From assembly GCA_965234685.1 (NCBI GenBank), contig OZ248539.1, forward strand, positions 2,604,001 through 2,668,000: 64,000 nucleotides of DNA. Reading direction: 5' to 3'. Source of the stretch: Fimbriimonas planktonicus (GTDB lineage Bacteria; Armatimonadota; Fimbriimonadia; Fimbriimonadales; Fimbriimonadaceae). Below, in pieces: positions 33,693 to 43,400 of the stretch (the stretch's first letter is position 1; every line of letters begins with the position of its first letter). The notes beneath the pieces were generated by a model, which saw nothing but the letters and a program-made list of their open reading frames with translations, did no database searches and was not told the origin of the DNA. The translations under genes were made by a program, and so were the position numbers.

Positions 33693-34051
33693 TAAGCCAC
33701 CCGTTCGGCATTGACGGCCAGGCCGTCTTCCGAAACATCGCGATAGAAGCACGACCGGAAGTTCTCGTGGCACGCCGCGCCAACTTGCTCGACTTGGAGC
33801 AGCAGGGTGTCTTGATCACAGTCCACCGAGACGCGCTTTACGTGCTGGACGTGGCCGCTGGTTTCGCCCTTGATCCAGAAACTCTGGCGCGACCTGGACC
33901 AGAATGTGGCGCGCTTGGTTTCGATCGTTCGCTGCACCGCCTCGCGGTTCATCCAGGCCATCATGAGTACTTCTCCGTTCTCATGGTCCTGAACGATGGC
34001 GGGGATGAGGCCATTTGAGTCAAATTTGAGTCCGTTCAGGATGTCTTCCAT
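33692..34051 (-). CDS. hisI: Phosphoribosyl-AMP cyclohydrolase
   Basis: 119 residues from ATG 34051 (MEDILNGLKF). The zinc and magnesium ligand motifs are present: RATFWSRSRQSFWIKGETSGH, SVDCDQDTLLLQV and GAACHENFRSCFYR with the essential His and Cys. It catalyses step 3 of histidine synthesis. No HisE domain is fused and no other his gene is near. TACCCT with a GG prefix ends 6 bases before the ATG. Confidence 0.95.
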   Translation of the reverse strand: MEDILNGLKFDSNGLIPAIVQDHENGEVLMMAWMNREAVQRTIETKRATFWSRSRQSFWIKGETSGHVQHVKRVSVDCDQDTLLLQVEQVGAACHENFRSCFYRDVSEDGLAVNAERVA

Positions 34052-34057
34052 TCCTTG

Positions 34058-34063
34058 AGGGTA
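34058..34063 (-). promoter_or_regulatory. Putative GGTANNNT -10 element of hisI
   Basis: Minus-strand GGTACCCT; TACCCT ends 6 bases before the hisI ATG with no Shine-Dalgarno. Confidence 0.4.
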
Positions 34064-34090
34064 CCGCCGACCCAAATTCGGAATATCCTA

Positions 34091-35575
34091 TTGGGCACCT
34101 TGGCAAATCAATTCCGTGAGCGATGGGCGTACGTTTTGCTCGCCCTTTTGCCCATGGCGGGCTTCTGGTTCACCGGGCTCTTCGACCTTGACGAAGGCTT
34201 TTACGGCGCGGTCGTCTCGGAAATGAATCGGCGTGGCGAGTGGATCACCCCGTACTATGCGGGGCAGCCATGGTTTGAAAAGCCGATCCTTCTCTACTGG
34301 CTCGCCAAACCCTCGCTGATGTTCTTCGGTGAGTTTGTGGGTCCTCGCCTGCCCAGCGTTTTCTGCAGCTTAGGCACGCTCTGGATCATCCGGAAGTTTG
34401 CTGAGAAGCACTTCGGCGAGGACGCCGGCCAAGTGGCGCCACTGGTCCAGGGAAGCTGTCTCCTTTTCGCGATTCCCGGACAGTTGATGATGACGGATCC
34501 GGTGTTGCTACTTTGCTTGACCGGGGCTTTTTTGGGATTCTGGGACTCGATGTCTGCCCCAAATCAGCGATGGAAGTTTGGGCTTTGGCTTGGACTGAGT
34601 GTTCTTGCGAAAGGGCCGGTTGGGGTCCTGCTCTGGATTCCGATTGCGATTTGGGTTTATGCCGCGTTGCCGGAAAAGCGGGCAGGTTTCAAAGGTGGCT
34701 GGTTGCTTGCGCTCGTCGTCTTTTCGCTTGCGGTTGCGTCTTGGTACCTCCCGGCTTACTTGATCAATCGAGACCAATTCGTCCAAAAGTTCTTGATCGA
34801 GCAGAACCTGCAACGGTTCACCGGCGGGGACGAAGCGCACACCTGGAAGAACCCGCTGGCTTACCTGTACTTCATCCCGGTGATCCTTCTTGGCGCGGGA
34901 CCTTGGCTGTTCTATGCCTACCGAAAGCGCGGTGAATCGGATGAAACCGAGCGGTACCTGACGGCTTACGCAATCATCATTTTCCTTTTCTTCTCGCTGA
35001 GCGGGGCAAAGCTCGTCCACTACGTGATGCCGTGCTTGCCGCCGATTGCGATCCTTGCGGCGGTCCGACTCTCGAAATCGACCAAGTCCATCAACCTTCC
35101 GGTGTTCGGAACATTGACCGTCGTCACCTTAATTTCCTTGATCGGACTGCCGATCTACTACCGCCTCAGCGGTCAGCAAGAAGCCCACACGCTGATCCGA
35201 AACTTCACCGGATCGCGCGACATTGTTGCGCTGTACCAAATCGGCCGCCGCGAGGCGAGCAAGGGAACCGGCGGAACGCAGTTGAGGGAAACTTCGATGC
35301 CGTCACTCCGCATGTATCTAAATGGCGACGCAAGAGACGTCGAGACCCTAGAGGACCTCTTACAGCTGCCCTCACCAATCCAGGTCTTCACTCGCCGAAA
35401 TCGGATCACTGCCGAGGATGAGGTGAAAATTCTGGATCGCGGATTCTTGCTTTCAGATTTGCCGACCCCAGACAACTCAAACTTCCGGGCCTTTACGCTG
35501 AGCAAACGAAACGCAATTCTTGATCTTGAGTCGGCGCGAAAGACGTCACCTGTCTCGCCGGATCAGCCAAAATAG
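34091..35575 (+). CDS. GT39/ArnT-like membrane glycosyltransferase
   Basis: About 494 residues. The start is uncertain: TTG 34091 has GGA 9 bases upstream; TTG 34055 and TTG 34100 are alternatives. The first loop GLFDLDEGFYGAVVSEMNRRGEWITP carries the acidic DE of the GT-C family, followed by GQPWFEKPILLYWL, typical of ArnT/PMT (pfam PMT_2) enzymes. About ten membrane helices follow. It transfers a sugar from a polyprenyl-phosphate donor on the outer face of the inner membrane; acceptor unknown. Divergent from hisI. Confidence 0.85.
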   Translation: MGTLANQFRERWAYVLLALLPMAGFWFTGLFDLDEGFYGAVVSEMNRRGEWITPYYAGQPWFEKPILLYWLAKPSLMFFGEFVGPRLPSVFCSLGTLWIIRKFAEKHFGEDAGQVAPLVQGSCLLFAIPGQLMMTDPVLLLCLTGAFLGFWDSMSAPNQRWKFGLWLGLSVLAKGPVGVLLWIPIAIWVYAALPEKRAGFKGGWLLALVVFSLAVASWYLPAYLINRDQFVQKFLIEQNLQRFTGGDEAHTWKNPLAYLYFIPVILLGAGPWLFYAYRKRGESDETERYLTAYAIIIFLFFSLSGAKLVHYVMPCLPPIAILAAVRLSKSTKSINLPVFGTLTVVTLISLIGLPIYYRLSGQQEAHTLIRNFTGSRDIVALYQIGRREASKGTGGTQLRETSMPSLRMYLNGDARDVETLEDLLQLPSPIQVFTRRNRITAEDEVKILDRGFLLSDLPTPDNSNFRAFTLSKRNAILDLESARKTSPVSPDQPK

Positions 35576-35592
35576 TCTTCGGAGCTTCAACG

Positions 35593-36411
35593 ATGAACCA
35601 CCTCGAACTGCCGCCGCTCGATTCTGAATACATCCTTTCTCAGGCCCAACTGGATGAGTACGCCGAGAATGGTCACATCCTTTTGCGAGGTGTTTGCTCT
35701 CCAGAAGAGATTGCGGTTTATCGAGATGCGATCGTGTCCGCCGCGATGGCGCACAACCGCGAAACGCGCCCGATCGAAGAGCGAGACACCTACGGCAAGG
35801 CCTTCCTTCAGGTGATGAACCTTTGGGCAGTGGATGAGGCGGTGAAGCACTTTACGCTCTCGAAACGATTCGCTGGCATCGCCAAGCAGCTAATGCAAGC
35901 GGACGGAGTTCGCCTGTATCACGACCAGGCGCTGTTCAAAGAGCCGGGTGGTGGACACACCCCGTGGCACCAGGATCAGTTCTACTGGCCACTTGGCTCT
36001 GACCACACGGTCACCCTTTGGATGCCGCTTGTTGATGTGAGCGAAATCATGGGATCGATGACGTTTGCGTCCGGATCGCAGCGAGAAGGGTTTGTCTCCC
36101 TGGGCGAACAGATTTCTGACCAGAGCGAAGCGTTCTTCGATGGTCACGTGCAGGCGAAGGGATACGAACTGAAAACTGCTGGGGCCATGGCGGCGGGCGA
36201 CGCCACCTTCCACTCCGGCTGGACCCTGCACCGAGCCCCTGGCAATGTCACCGAACAAGTTCGAGAGGTGATGACGGTGATCTACTACCCAGACGGCACC
36301 CGAGTGATCGAACCCCAGAACGACTTCCAACGAGCTGACCTTGCCACATGGCTCGATGGTCTTCCGGCGGGAGAATTGGCAAACGGCAAGTTGAACCCAA
36401 AACTTGCGTGA
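35593..36411 (+). CDS. Phytanoyl-CoA dioxygenase (PhyH) family protein
   Basis: 272 residues. The metal triad is HxD in TPWHQDQFYW (about residues 124-128) and the distal His in WTLHRAPGN (about residue 216). GGAG is placed about 9 bases before ATG 35593. It should be a Fe(II)/2-oxoglutarate-dependent oxygenase of unknown substrate. It sits 17 bases after the glycosyltransferase gene and may be cotranscribed with it. Confidence 0.87.
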   Translation: MNHLELPPLDSEYILSQAQLDEYAENGHILLRGVCSPEEIAVYRDAIVSAAMAHNRETRPIEERDTYGKAFLQVMNLWAVDEAVKHFTLSKRFAGIAKQLMQADGVRLYHDQALFKEPGGGHTPWHQDQFYWPLGSDHTVTLWMPLVDVSEIMGSMTFASGSQREGFVSLGEQISDQSEAFFDGHVQAKGYELKTAGAMAAGDATFHSGWTLHRAPGNVTEQVREVMTVIYYPDGTRVIEPQNDFQRADLATWLDGLPAGELANGKLNPKLA

Positions 36412-36468
36412 AAGTGAAAAACATCACACTTTTACGAAAAAGTTCACCCAAATTTAACAGTCCCGTCT

Positions 36469-36474
36469 TACAAT
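36469..36474 (+). promoter_or_regulatory. -10-like element of the DUF433 gene
   Basis: TACAAT (five of six to consensus) ends 6 bases before GTG 36481, or 9 before ATG 36484. Transcription would start at or near the start codon. Confidence 0.45.
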
Positions 36475-36480
36475 CCTTGT

Positions 36481-36705
36481 GTGATGCACATCGTCGTGTC
36501 GGACCCAGAAATACTGTGGGGTACGCCCGTTTTTAACGGAACTAGAATTCCGACGGAAACCCTGTTTGATTACATCGAAGCGGGGGATACGCTCGATTCT
36601 TTCCTTCGCGACTTCCCGTCGATCAGCCGAAACACGGCGATCGAAACCTTGCGGAATGCTCACCGAGCGTTCGTAGACACCGAGCTTCAAGCCGTCGCCG
36701 CTTAA
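36481..36705 (+). CDS. DUF433 protein (VapB-like antitoxin fold)
   Basis: 74 residues from GTG 36481; ATG 36484 also in frame. The sequence VVSDPEILWGTPVFNGTRIPTETLFDYIEAGDTLDSFLRDFPSIS is a clear DUF433 domain, a winged-helix-like fold often found as antitoxin to a DUF5615 PIN-like nuclease. No such partner follows: the next gene, 26 bases on, is a GH172-type enzyme. It is thus either an orphan antitoxin or a regulator. Confidence 0.85.
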   Translation: MMHIVVSDPEILWGTPVFNGTRIPTETLFDYIEAGDTLDSFLRDFPSISRNTAIETLRNAHRAFVDTELQAVAA

Positions 36706-36731
36706 AGCCGACCAAAGGGCAAAATAACGCC

Positions 36732-37880
36732 ATGAGCCAAGGTCCGCTGTCGAACCTCTCCCAAATCGTCCCTGCCCGAAGTAAGCGCATTTCCAGCTAC
36801 GACCGCGCCGGCGGGAATCACGATTCCATTAGTGTTGAACCCGGCGAGACGAAGGTCATTGCCGAAATCGAAGGCGCAGGAATCGTCAAACACATTTGGG
36901 TAACGATGTCCAGCGGAGACCCGCTGTTACGCAAAAACCTGATCCTTCGCGCCTACTGGGATGGGCAAGAGCATCCGAGTATCGAAGCACCCATTGGCGA
37001 CTTTTTTGGCCAAGGCTGGGGCGAAAAGTACAACTTCATCTCTCTTCCACTCGCGGCTGCCCCAGCAAATGGAAATGCTCTCGTCTGCTATTTCCCTATG
37101 CCTTTCGGGAAAGGTGCGCGGTTCACGGTTGAGAACCAGAGCGAAATCAAGACAGATAATTTCTATTACTACCTAGATTACGAGGAGCACGAATCGATTG
37201 GAGATGACCAAGGGAGATTCCATGCTTGGTACAACCAAGAGCTCACCCAACCCGAAAGTGGTTCGGGAGATATTGAGAACGAATGGGCGGTTTTTGGAGA
37301 ATTTGCCAACAACCCGAGCGATGCTCAGAACTACGTTTTTGCCGAGATTGAAGGTACCGGACACTTTGTCGGCGTGAACTATTACGTCAACTCACCGAGC
37401 CCAATTTGGTACGGAGAAGGCGATGACATGTTCCTAGTTGATGGGGAAGCATGGCCCGGAAGTGCCCATGGAACTGGTACGGAGGACTACTTCAACCAAA
37501 GCTGGTGCCCAGACGAGCACTACTGCCATCCGTACTTCGGAACGGCATACGCGCCTGGGCGGAATAACAACGATCCGCGATTCGGTTGGCTTGGACGAAC
37601 GCATTGCTTCCGCTTCCATCTTGAAGACCCTATTCGCTTTACCCGGTCGCTTCGCGCCAGCATCGAACATGGACACGCGAACTGTCTGACGTTAGATTTA
37701 GCCAGCGTGGCCTACTGGTACCAAACGCTTCCAAGCAAACCGTTTCCACAATTACCGAATTCAGTTTCGCGAATACCAAGACGTCAAGTAGATGTCGTAG
37801 CTGTTCACCGATGGCGAAAAGAGTGGAGAGATGCCGCACCCGCTGGTGAAAAGTACGGAACCGAAAAGATCGAACCTTGA
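36732..37880 (+). CDS. DUF2961 / GH172-type glycoside hydrolase
   Basis: 382 residues. The DUF2961 signatures are visible: SSYDRAGGNHDSISVEPGE, HIWVTMSSGDPLLRKN, DFFGQGWGE, and the central ...GEAWPGSAHGTGTEDYFNQSW with acidic residues. DUF2961 contains GH172 enzymes (difructose dianhydride I synthase/hydrolase and alpha-fructofuranosidases or alpha-arabinofuranosidases). No signal peptide is seen, so it likely acts on imported sugar. Substrate not predictable. Confidence 0.88.
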   Translation: MSQGPLSNLSQIVPARSKRISSYDRAGGNHDSISVEPGETKVIAEIEGAGIVKHIWVTMSSGDPLLRKNLILRAYWDGQEHPSIEAPIGDFFGQGWGEKYNFISLPLAAAPANGNALVCYFPMPFGKGARFTVENQSEIKTDNFYYYLDYEEHESIGDDQGRFHAWYNQELTQPESGSGDIENEWAVFGEFANNPSDAQNYVFAEIEGTGHFVGVNYYVNSPSPIWYGEGDDMFLVDGEAWPGSAHGTGTEDYFNQSWCPDEHYCHPYFGTAYAPGRNNNDPRFGWLGRTHCFRFHLEDPIRFTRSLRASIEHGHANCLTLDLASVAYWYQTLPSKPFPQLPNSVSRIPRRQVDVVAVHRWRKEWRDAAPAGEKYGTEKIEP

Positions 37881-37947
37881 CGAAATTGCGCTTCTGGCCA
37901 AATAAATTCTCGTAGACGGATAAATCTCGGGCAATTCGCCGTAACTC

Positions 37948-37976
37948 TTGACAGGAATCAGTTTTCGTACGATACT
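37948..37976 (+). promoter_or_regulatory. Sigma70-type promoter of the SulP/carbonic anhydrase operon
   Basis: TTGACA (37948-37953), 17 bases, GATACT (37971-37976). The -35 is perfect and the -10 matches four of six. It lies 125 bases before the transporter start. Confidence 0.6.
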
Positions 37977-38037
37977 TGTCTAAACATCAAGAGTAACTGA
38001 TGCTTTCGGGAACTCATTACACTGGAAGTTCGTTAAT

Positions 38038-38053
38038 ACCCCTTCGTAGGGGT
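38038..38053 (+). promoter_or_regulatory. Leader hairpin of the SulP operon
   Basis: A perfect 6-base stem ACCCCT / AGGGGT with a TCGT tetraloop sits in the transcribed leader, about 50 bases before the start codon. No ribosome-site occlusion or riboswitch class can be shown. Confidence 0.35.
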
Positions 38054-38101
38054 GAAGGCAGGTAACGTGGCCAGCATGAGAATGAGGATGAGAGGAAAGA
38101 T

Positions 38102-39649
38102 TTGTCACAAGTAAAAACGTGGATGGCGACATGGCGATATGACGTGCCAGCATCGCTGGTTGTATTTCTTATCGCGGTTCCCCTCTCGTTGGGAATTGCC
38201 CTTGCATCCGGAGCGCCAATCTTTGCGGGCCTTGTGGCGGCGGCGGTTGGCGGCATCGTGGTTGGTCTTTTCGGTGGCGCACCTCTTCAGGTGAGTGGAC
38301 CTGCAGCGGGGCTTACCGTCATCGTATTTGGCCTCACTCAACAGTTTAATGACTGGCGCGCAGTCGCTTTTGTCGTGATGATTGCCGGCATCTTCCAGAT
38401 CATATTCGGTCTGCTGAAGATAGCCAACGTTGCCCTCGCCATTTCGCCGGCCGTGGTCCATGGAATGCTGGCCGGCATCGGCGTCGTCATCGTGCTTGCG
38501 CAGTTACACGTCGTTCTCGGCGGAGCGCCAGAAAGCAAAGCGATCAAGAACTTGACCGACCTTCCGGCCCAGATTGCCGACTTGCACGGGCCGGCGGCGA
38601 TGATCGGTCTGTTAACCATCGGCATTTTAGTAGGTTGGAAATTCGTCCCACCCAAGCTGAAGGCCATTCCCGGTGCGCTTGTGGCTATTACCGCCAGCAC
38701 TCTCATCGCGATGTTCATGAAGCTGGAACTAGACCGGGTCAGCCTGAAAGGATCCGGCTCAGGATTCCAAGCTCCGATGATTCCAACGGACAACTGGGGC
38801 GCTGTTCTAACCGGTGCGTTGGTTGTTGCAGTCGTTGCCAGCGTCGAATCTCTCCTCAGCGCCGTCGCCACGGACCGAATGCACACGGGTCCCCGTGCGG
38901 ACCTTGATAAGGAACTCATCGGCCAAGGCATCGGCAACGCTGTTTCCGGATTACTTGGCGGCCTGCCAATCACCGGCGTTATTGTTCGAAGCTCGGCAAA
39001 CGTAAACTCGGGAGCCAAGTCCAACTTGTCTGCCATTTTGCACGGCGTTCTCATCGTGCTCTGTGCGGCATTCCTTGGATTCGCGATGGAGCAGATTCCG
39101 CTTGCAGCGCTCGCTGGCCTTCTCTGCTTTGTTGGTTCGAACCTGATTAACAAGGAACACATTCGTGACTTGATGCGGCACAAAGAACTGCCCATCTACC
39201 TTGTCACCCTCTTCGGCGTTGTGACCACGAACTTGCTGGAAGGCGTTGCCTTTGGATTAGTCCTGGCCGTGATCCTGCTGGTTCGGCGCCTTGCTCACCT
39301 CGAAGTTAAGATCACCGATAAGGACGACATCCAAGTCGTTCAGATCGACGGTTCGCTCACCTTTGCCACCGTGCCGAAGCTCACCAAAGAGCTTTCCAAG
39401 GTGAAGGAAGGCACCGTTGTTCGAATTGAGCTTCACTCAGACTTTATGGACCATGCCGCCTTCGAGGCGATGCATGCATGGGAAGCCAGCCACCTACGGA
39501 CGGGTGGCGAAGTGGTCATTGATGAGTTGCATCAAGACTGGTACCGCAGCGCTTCGGAGCAGCTGCCACGCGTTCGTCGTTCATCGGTTCGTGCATCGAA
39601 CAAACCGATCGCCGTTTTAGCTGGAACAGAAGAAAATGTCGAAAATTAA
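38102..39649 (+). CDS. SulP-family anion transporter (BicA-like) with STAS domain
   Basis: 515 residues from TTG 38102, preceded by GAGAGG at a suitable distance. The N-terminal YDVPASLVVFLIAVPLSLGIALASG is the SulP signature, with 10-14 membrane segments to about residue 400. A C-terminal STAS domain follows (VQIDGSLTFATVPKLTKEL). It overlaps a beta-carbonic anhydrase by 14 bases, which strongly suggests transport of bicarbonate rather than sulfate. It thus likely supplies carboxylases with inorganic carbon or helps pH control. Confidence 0.9.
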   Translation: MSQVKTWMATWRYDVPASLVVFLIAVPLSLGIALASGAPIFAGLVAAAVGGIVVGLFGGAPLQVSGPAAGLTVIVFGLTQQFNDWRAVAFVVMIAGIFQIIFGLLKIANVALAISPAVVHGMLAGIGVVIVLAQLHVVLGGAPESKAIKNLTDLPAQIADLHGPAAMIGLLTIGILVGWKFVPPKLKAIPGALVAITASTLIAMFMKLELDRVSLKGSGSGFQAPMIPTDNWGAVLTGALVVAVVASVESLLSAVATDRMHTGPRADLDKELIGQGIGNAVSGLLGGLPITGVIVRSSANVNSGAKSNLSAILHGVLIVLCAAFLGFAMEQIPLAALAGLLCFVGSNLINKEHIRDLMRHKELPIYLVTLFGVVTTNLLEGVAFGLVLAVILLVRRLAHLEVKITDKDDIQVVQIDGSLTFATVPKLTKELSKVKEGTVVRIELHSDFMDHAAFEAMHAWEASHLRTGGEVVIDELHQDWYRSASEQLPRVRRSSVRASNKPIAVLAGTEENVEN

Positions 39650-40337
39650 GCCTGCAGAGATCGTCAACAACGTGGTCAAGTACTACCAAACCAAGTTCAA
39701 CAAGGTACGACCACTCCTCAAACAGCTTGTGCAAGATGGCCAAAAGCCGCATGCATTCGTTATCACCTGCTCTGACTCGCGTGTCGTTCCCGACATGGTG
39801 ATGGGAAGCGAGCCAGGCGAAATCTTTGTTGTCCGAAACATCGGCAACATCGTTCCGCCAAGCTACAGCAAGCCAATTGAGCAATCCGTTGGCGCCGCGC
39901 TGGAATATGCCGTTGAAGTGTTGAACGTGCCAAACATCGTAGTCATGGGCCACGGCGACTGCGGCGCAATGAAGGCTGTTCTAGCGGGTCAGACCGGGCT
40001 CCGACATGTGGACGGATGGCTGAAGTTTGCCGAATCTTCCCACATCCGATACAAGGTGGACGACGAATTTGGTGCGGGACTCGCCCCTCACGATCGACTG
40101 TCGCAGATCAACGTTCTCCAGCAGCTCGAATCGCTCCGAACGTATCCGCCGGTAGCCGACCGACTGGAAGCCATGTCGATCACGCTTCACGCTTGGTGGT
40201 TCGACATCGAAACCGCCCGAGTGCTCACGTTCAATGTTCGAAAGAACCAGTTCGTGCCACTCGAAGAGGTTTATCCAGTTCTGGACCCAGAAACGGAGAA
40301 ACTTGTGAAGCAGATCGAAGCCCAGTTCGTCAAATAA
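39636..40337 (+). CDS. Beta-class carbonic anhydrase
   Basis: 233 residues. Zinc ligands and the catalytic dyad are visible: CSDSRVVP (Cys, Asp-Arg dyad; about residue 45) and VMGHGDCGAMKA (His and Cys; about residues 107-111). It interconverts CO2 and bicarbonate in the cytosol. The start overlaps the SulP gene by 14 bases, so the two are translationally coupled and probably a functional pair. A strong terminator follows 40 bases later. Confidence 0.95.
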   Translation: MSKIKPAEIVNNVVKYYQTKFNKVRPLLKQLVQDGQKPHAFVITCSDSRVVPDMVMGSEPGEIFVVRNIGNIVPPSYSKPIEQSVGAALEYAVEVLNVPNIVVMGHGDCGAMKAVLAGQTGLRHVDGWLKFAESSHIRYKVDDEFGAGLAPHDRLSQINVLQQLESLRTYPPVADRLEAMSITLHAWWFDIETARVLTFNVRKNQFVPLEEVYPVLDPETEKLVKQIEAQFVK

Positions 40338-40377
40338 GGTTGCCCGGAACATCGGGCCAGTGAGTCCGCGTACCTAA

Positions 40378-40407
40378 AAGGCTGCCCGCTTATTGCGGGC
40401 AGCCTTT
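40378..40407 (+). terminator. Rho-independent terminator of the SulP/carbonic anhydrase operon
   Basis: A perfect 12-base stem (AAGGCTGCCCGC / GCGGGCAGCCTT) with a 5-base loop and trailing TTTATA. The A/T ends could serve both strands. Confidence 0.85.
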
Positions 40408-40471
40408 ATACTTGGTCCCGTTGGAAGCTTCGCGAAGTAACCCATCGGGTTCAAGTCGCGAGTTTGCCAAT

Positions 40472-40476
40472 GGAGG
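40472..40476 (+). promoter_or_regulatory. Ribosome-binding site fixing the Tricorn-like start
   Basis: GGAGG lies 7 bases before TTG 40484. It decides between this TTG and upstream in-frame starts such as TTG 40412. Confidence 0.7.
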
Positions 40477-40483
40477 AACGTTC

Positions 40484-43400
40484 TTGATCGCTTTATCCGC
40501 CGCAGCCCTAATTGTTGCATTCACCCCCTTGCAGTCTGAGGCCCCGCGCCTCATGCGCTTCCCCGATGTCCATGGGGATCGCGTTGTTTTCACCTACGCG
40601 GGAGACCTCTGGCTTTCTGGCCTTGATGGTGGAGCCGCACGCCGCCTTACCAGCAGCCCTGGGCTAGAAACCAACGCAAAGTTCAGCCCTGACGGATCAC
40701 AGATCGCATTCACCGCCCAGTACGAAGGCGCGTCGGATGTTTACGTGATCGGCACCGAAGGCGGAGAGCCAAAGCGCCTCACCTTCGATCCCGAACCCGA
40801 TAACGTCATGGATTGGACTCCAGACGGCAAGATTGCCTATTCGAGCACGAACGGCAGCTTTGTAAACCGACAGCCTCGCCTGTGGTACGTAAACCCAGAA
40901 GGCGGACTGCCAATCCGAACCGTGATTGCCGAATGCGCTCAAGCTTCGTTCTTTGCCGACGGCAAGCGAATGGCCTTCAACCGCCAGAGCTCGAACGTGT
41001 TTAACTGGCGACGATATCGAGGCGGCACCCAGGGCCGAGTCAGCTTCTACAACTTTGAGACCAACCAATACAGTGAGCTGCCATCCGGACGCGAACAGTC
41101 CCACAACCCGATGGTTGTCAGCAACACCGTGTTCTTCATCAGCGACCGAAATCAGGGAACGCTGAACCTGTACCGATACGACCTCGACACCAAGAAAGAA
41201 ACCCAGATCACGAAGTACACCGATGCGGACATCAAGTGGCCCGCAACGGACGGCAAGAACATCGTCTTCGAGCGTGACGGTTACCTGTATCGATACGACA
41301 TCGCCGCTAACACGTTCACCACGGTTAAGCCGGACATCAAGGGTGAGAACCTTTGGTCCAGACCCTACGTTCGACCAGTCGCAAACCAGATTGCCAACAT
41401 GGCCCTTTCGCCAAGCGGGCAGCGATTGCTCGTTGAAGCGCGAGGCGAACTATTCTCCGTGCCTGCGAAGAACGGCGACACCCGAAACGTAACCGGTACT
41501 TCAGGCACCCGAGAGCGATTCCCGGCATGGTCTCCAAACGGAAAGCACCTGGCCTACGTGAGCGACGCTTCTGGATATTACGAGGTTCACCTCCAACCGC
41601 AGCTTGGCGGAGAGGCTCAGCAACTCACCACCGCGAAGCTCCCCATTTCGAGCATCGAGTTCAGCCCGGACAGCCAGCACCTGCTCCTGACAACAGAAGC
41701 AAACGAGGCGTACCTGCTTGAGATTGCGACAAAGAAACTGACAAAAGTTGTCCAATTCCGATACGGCGGCGGCGGTTTTGAGTTCTCGCCCGACACCAAA
41801 TGGATCATCTGGACGCAGGGACTTCCAAGCGGCATGAGCGCCGTGATGCTCTACGACATCGCAACCGGAAAGGTCAGTCAAGCAACGAGCGGTCGTTACG
41901 TTGATGGCAGCGCCACTTTCGACCAGAACGGAAAGTACCTGTACGTCACGTCCACCCGAACGTTTAACCCAACCTTCGGTGCCTACGAGTTCAGCTTGAA
42001 AGTTGAGAACGGCGACCGAGTTTATGTAATTCCTCTCAGCAAGGAAACCGGGAACCCGCTGGTTGCGCCTGGCGACGAAGAGCCCGAAGCGAGCGCACCT
42101 CGTCCGCCCGCTGGCGGCCCTGGTGGCGGAGCGCCTGCGGCTCCTTCAGCTCCGGCAACCAAGATTGACGTCGAAGGTCTCGAGTCCCGAATGATTCCGC
42201 TTCCGTATGGTGCGGGACAGTACGGCATTCTCGGTGTGGCAAACGGAGTGCTTGTCTTCGATTCCGGCACGGTTACGAAGTTCGACCTCAACTCCCGAGA
42301 GTCGGTGCCCATCGCTACCGGCATGGTCGGCCGAGTTACCACGAACGCAACGCGAACCAAGGTTGCCTACCAGGTTGGTCCGGTCATCGGTATCGCGGAT
42401 ATTCGGCCCGGACTGGCAGTTGGTGCCGGCCGAGTGGACACGACTGGCGTCGAAATGACCCTTAACCCACGGGACGAATGGAAGCAGATGTTCTGGGAGG
42501 CTTGGCGCTTCGAGAAGACGAACTACTACGATGCCAACATGCGCGGCCTGGATTGGGATGCCATCGGTAAGCGGTACGCGGGCTACCTGCCGTACCTGAA
42601 CCATCGAAGCGATCTCAGCTACATCTTCGGTCTGATGATCAGTGAACTTGGAACGGGGCACTCGTACGTTCAGGGCGGAGACTTTGGTCCTGGACCAACG
42701 CCGCTAAACGTTGGTCAGCTCGGAGTCGATTTCGAAGCGACCGGTAACTCGATTCGCTTCAAGAAGATTTACCGAGGAGAAATCTTCGAAGAAGGTCGAC
42801 GTGGCCCGCTCGGTGACCCAGGCGTTAATGTCGCGGAAGGCGAGTACCTGCTTGCGATTGATGGACGTCCGGTGAACCGTAGCGTACATCCAAACTCGCT
42901 CTTGCTCGGAAAGGCCGGTCGGTTCGTGACCTTGACCGTGAACAGCACGCCAAGCACTCAAGGTGCGCGAAAAGTTCGCGTTCGAACGATTGCGAGCGAA
43001 GCCAACCTTCGCTACGTCTCGTTCGTCGAGGAGTGCCGACAGAAAGTCGAAAAGGCATCTGGTGGCCGAATTGGCTACATGCACGTGCCCAACACGGCAT
43101 TTGAAGGAAGCGTCGAGTTCATTCGCGGCTTCTATAGCCAAACGGATAAGGACGCTCTGATTGTCGACGAGCGCTGGAACGGAGGCGGATACATCCAGCC
43201 ATGGTTCGTTGATACGCTCGCTCGAAAGCAGCGAATTGGAATTCAGCCTCGACACGGCGAAGACACGCCAGAAGCGCCGACCATCGACGGGCCGAAGGCG
43301 ATCTTGATCAACGGCTACGCCGGATCGGGCGGAGACTTCTTCCCTTGGATGTTCCGACAGTCTAAGCTCGGTCCACTCATTGGAACCCGAACCTGGGGCG

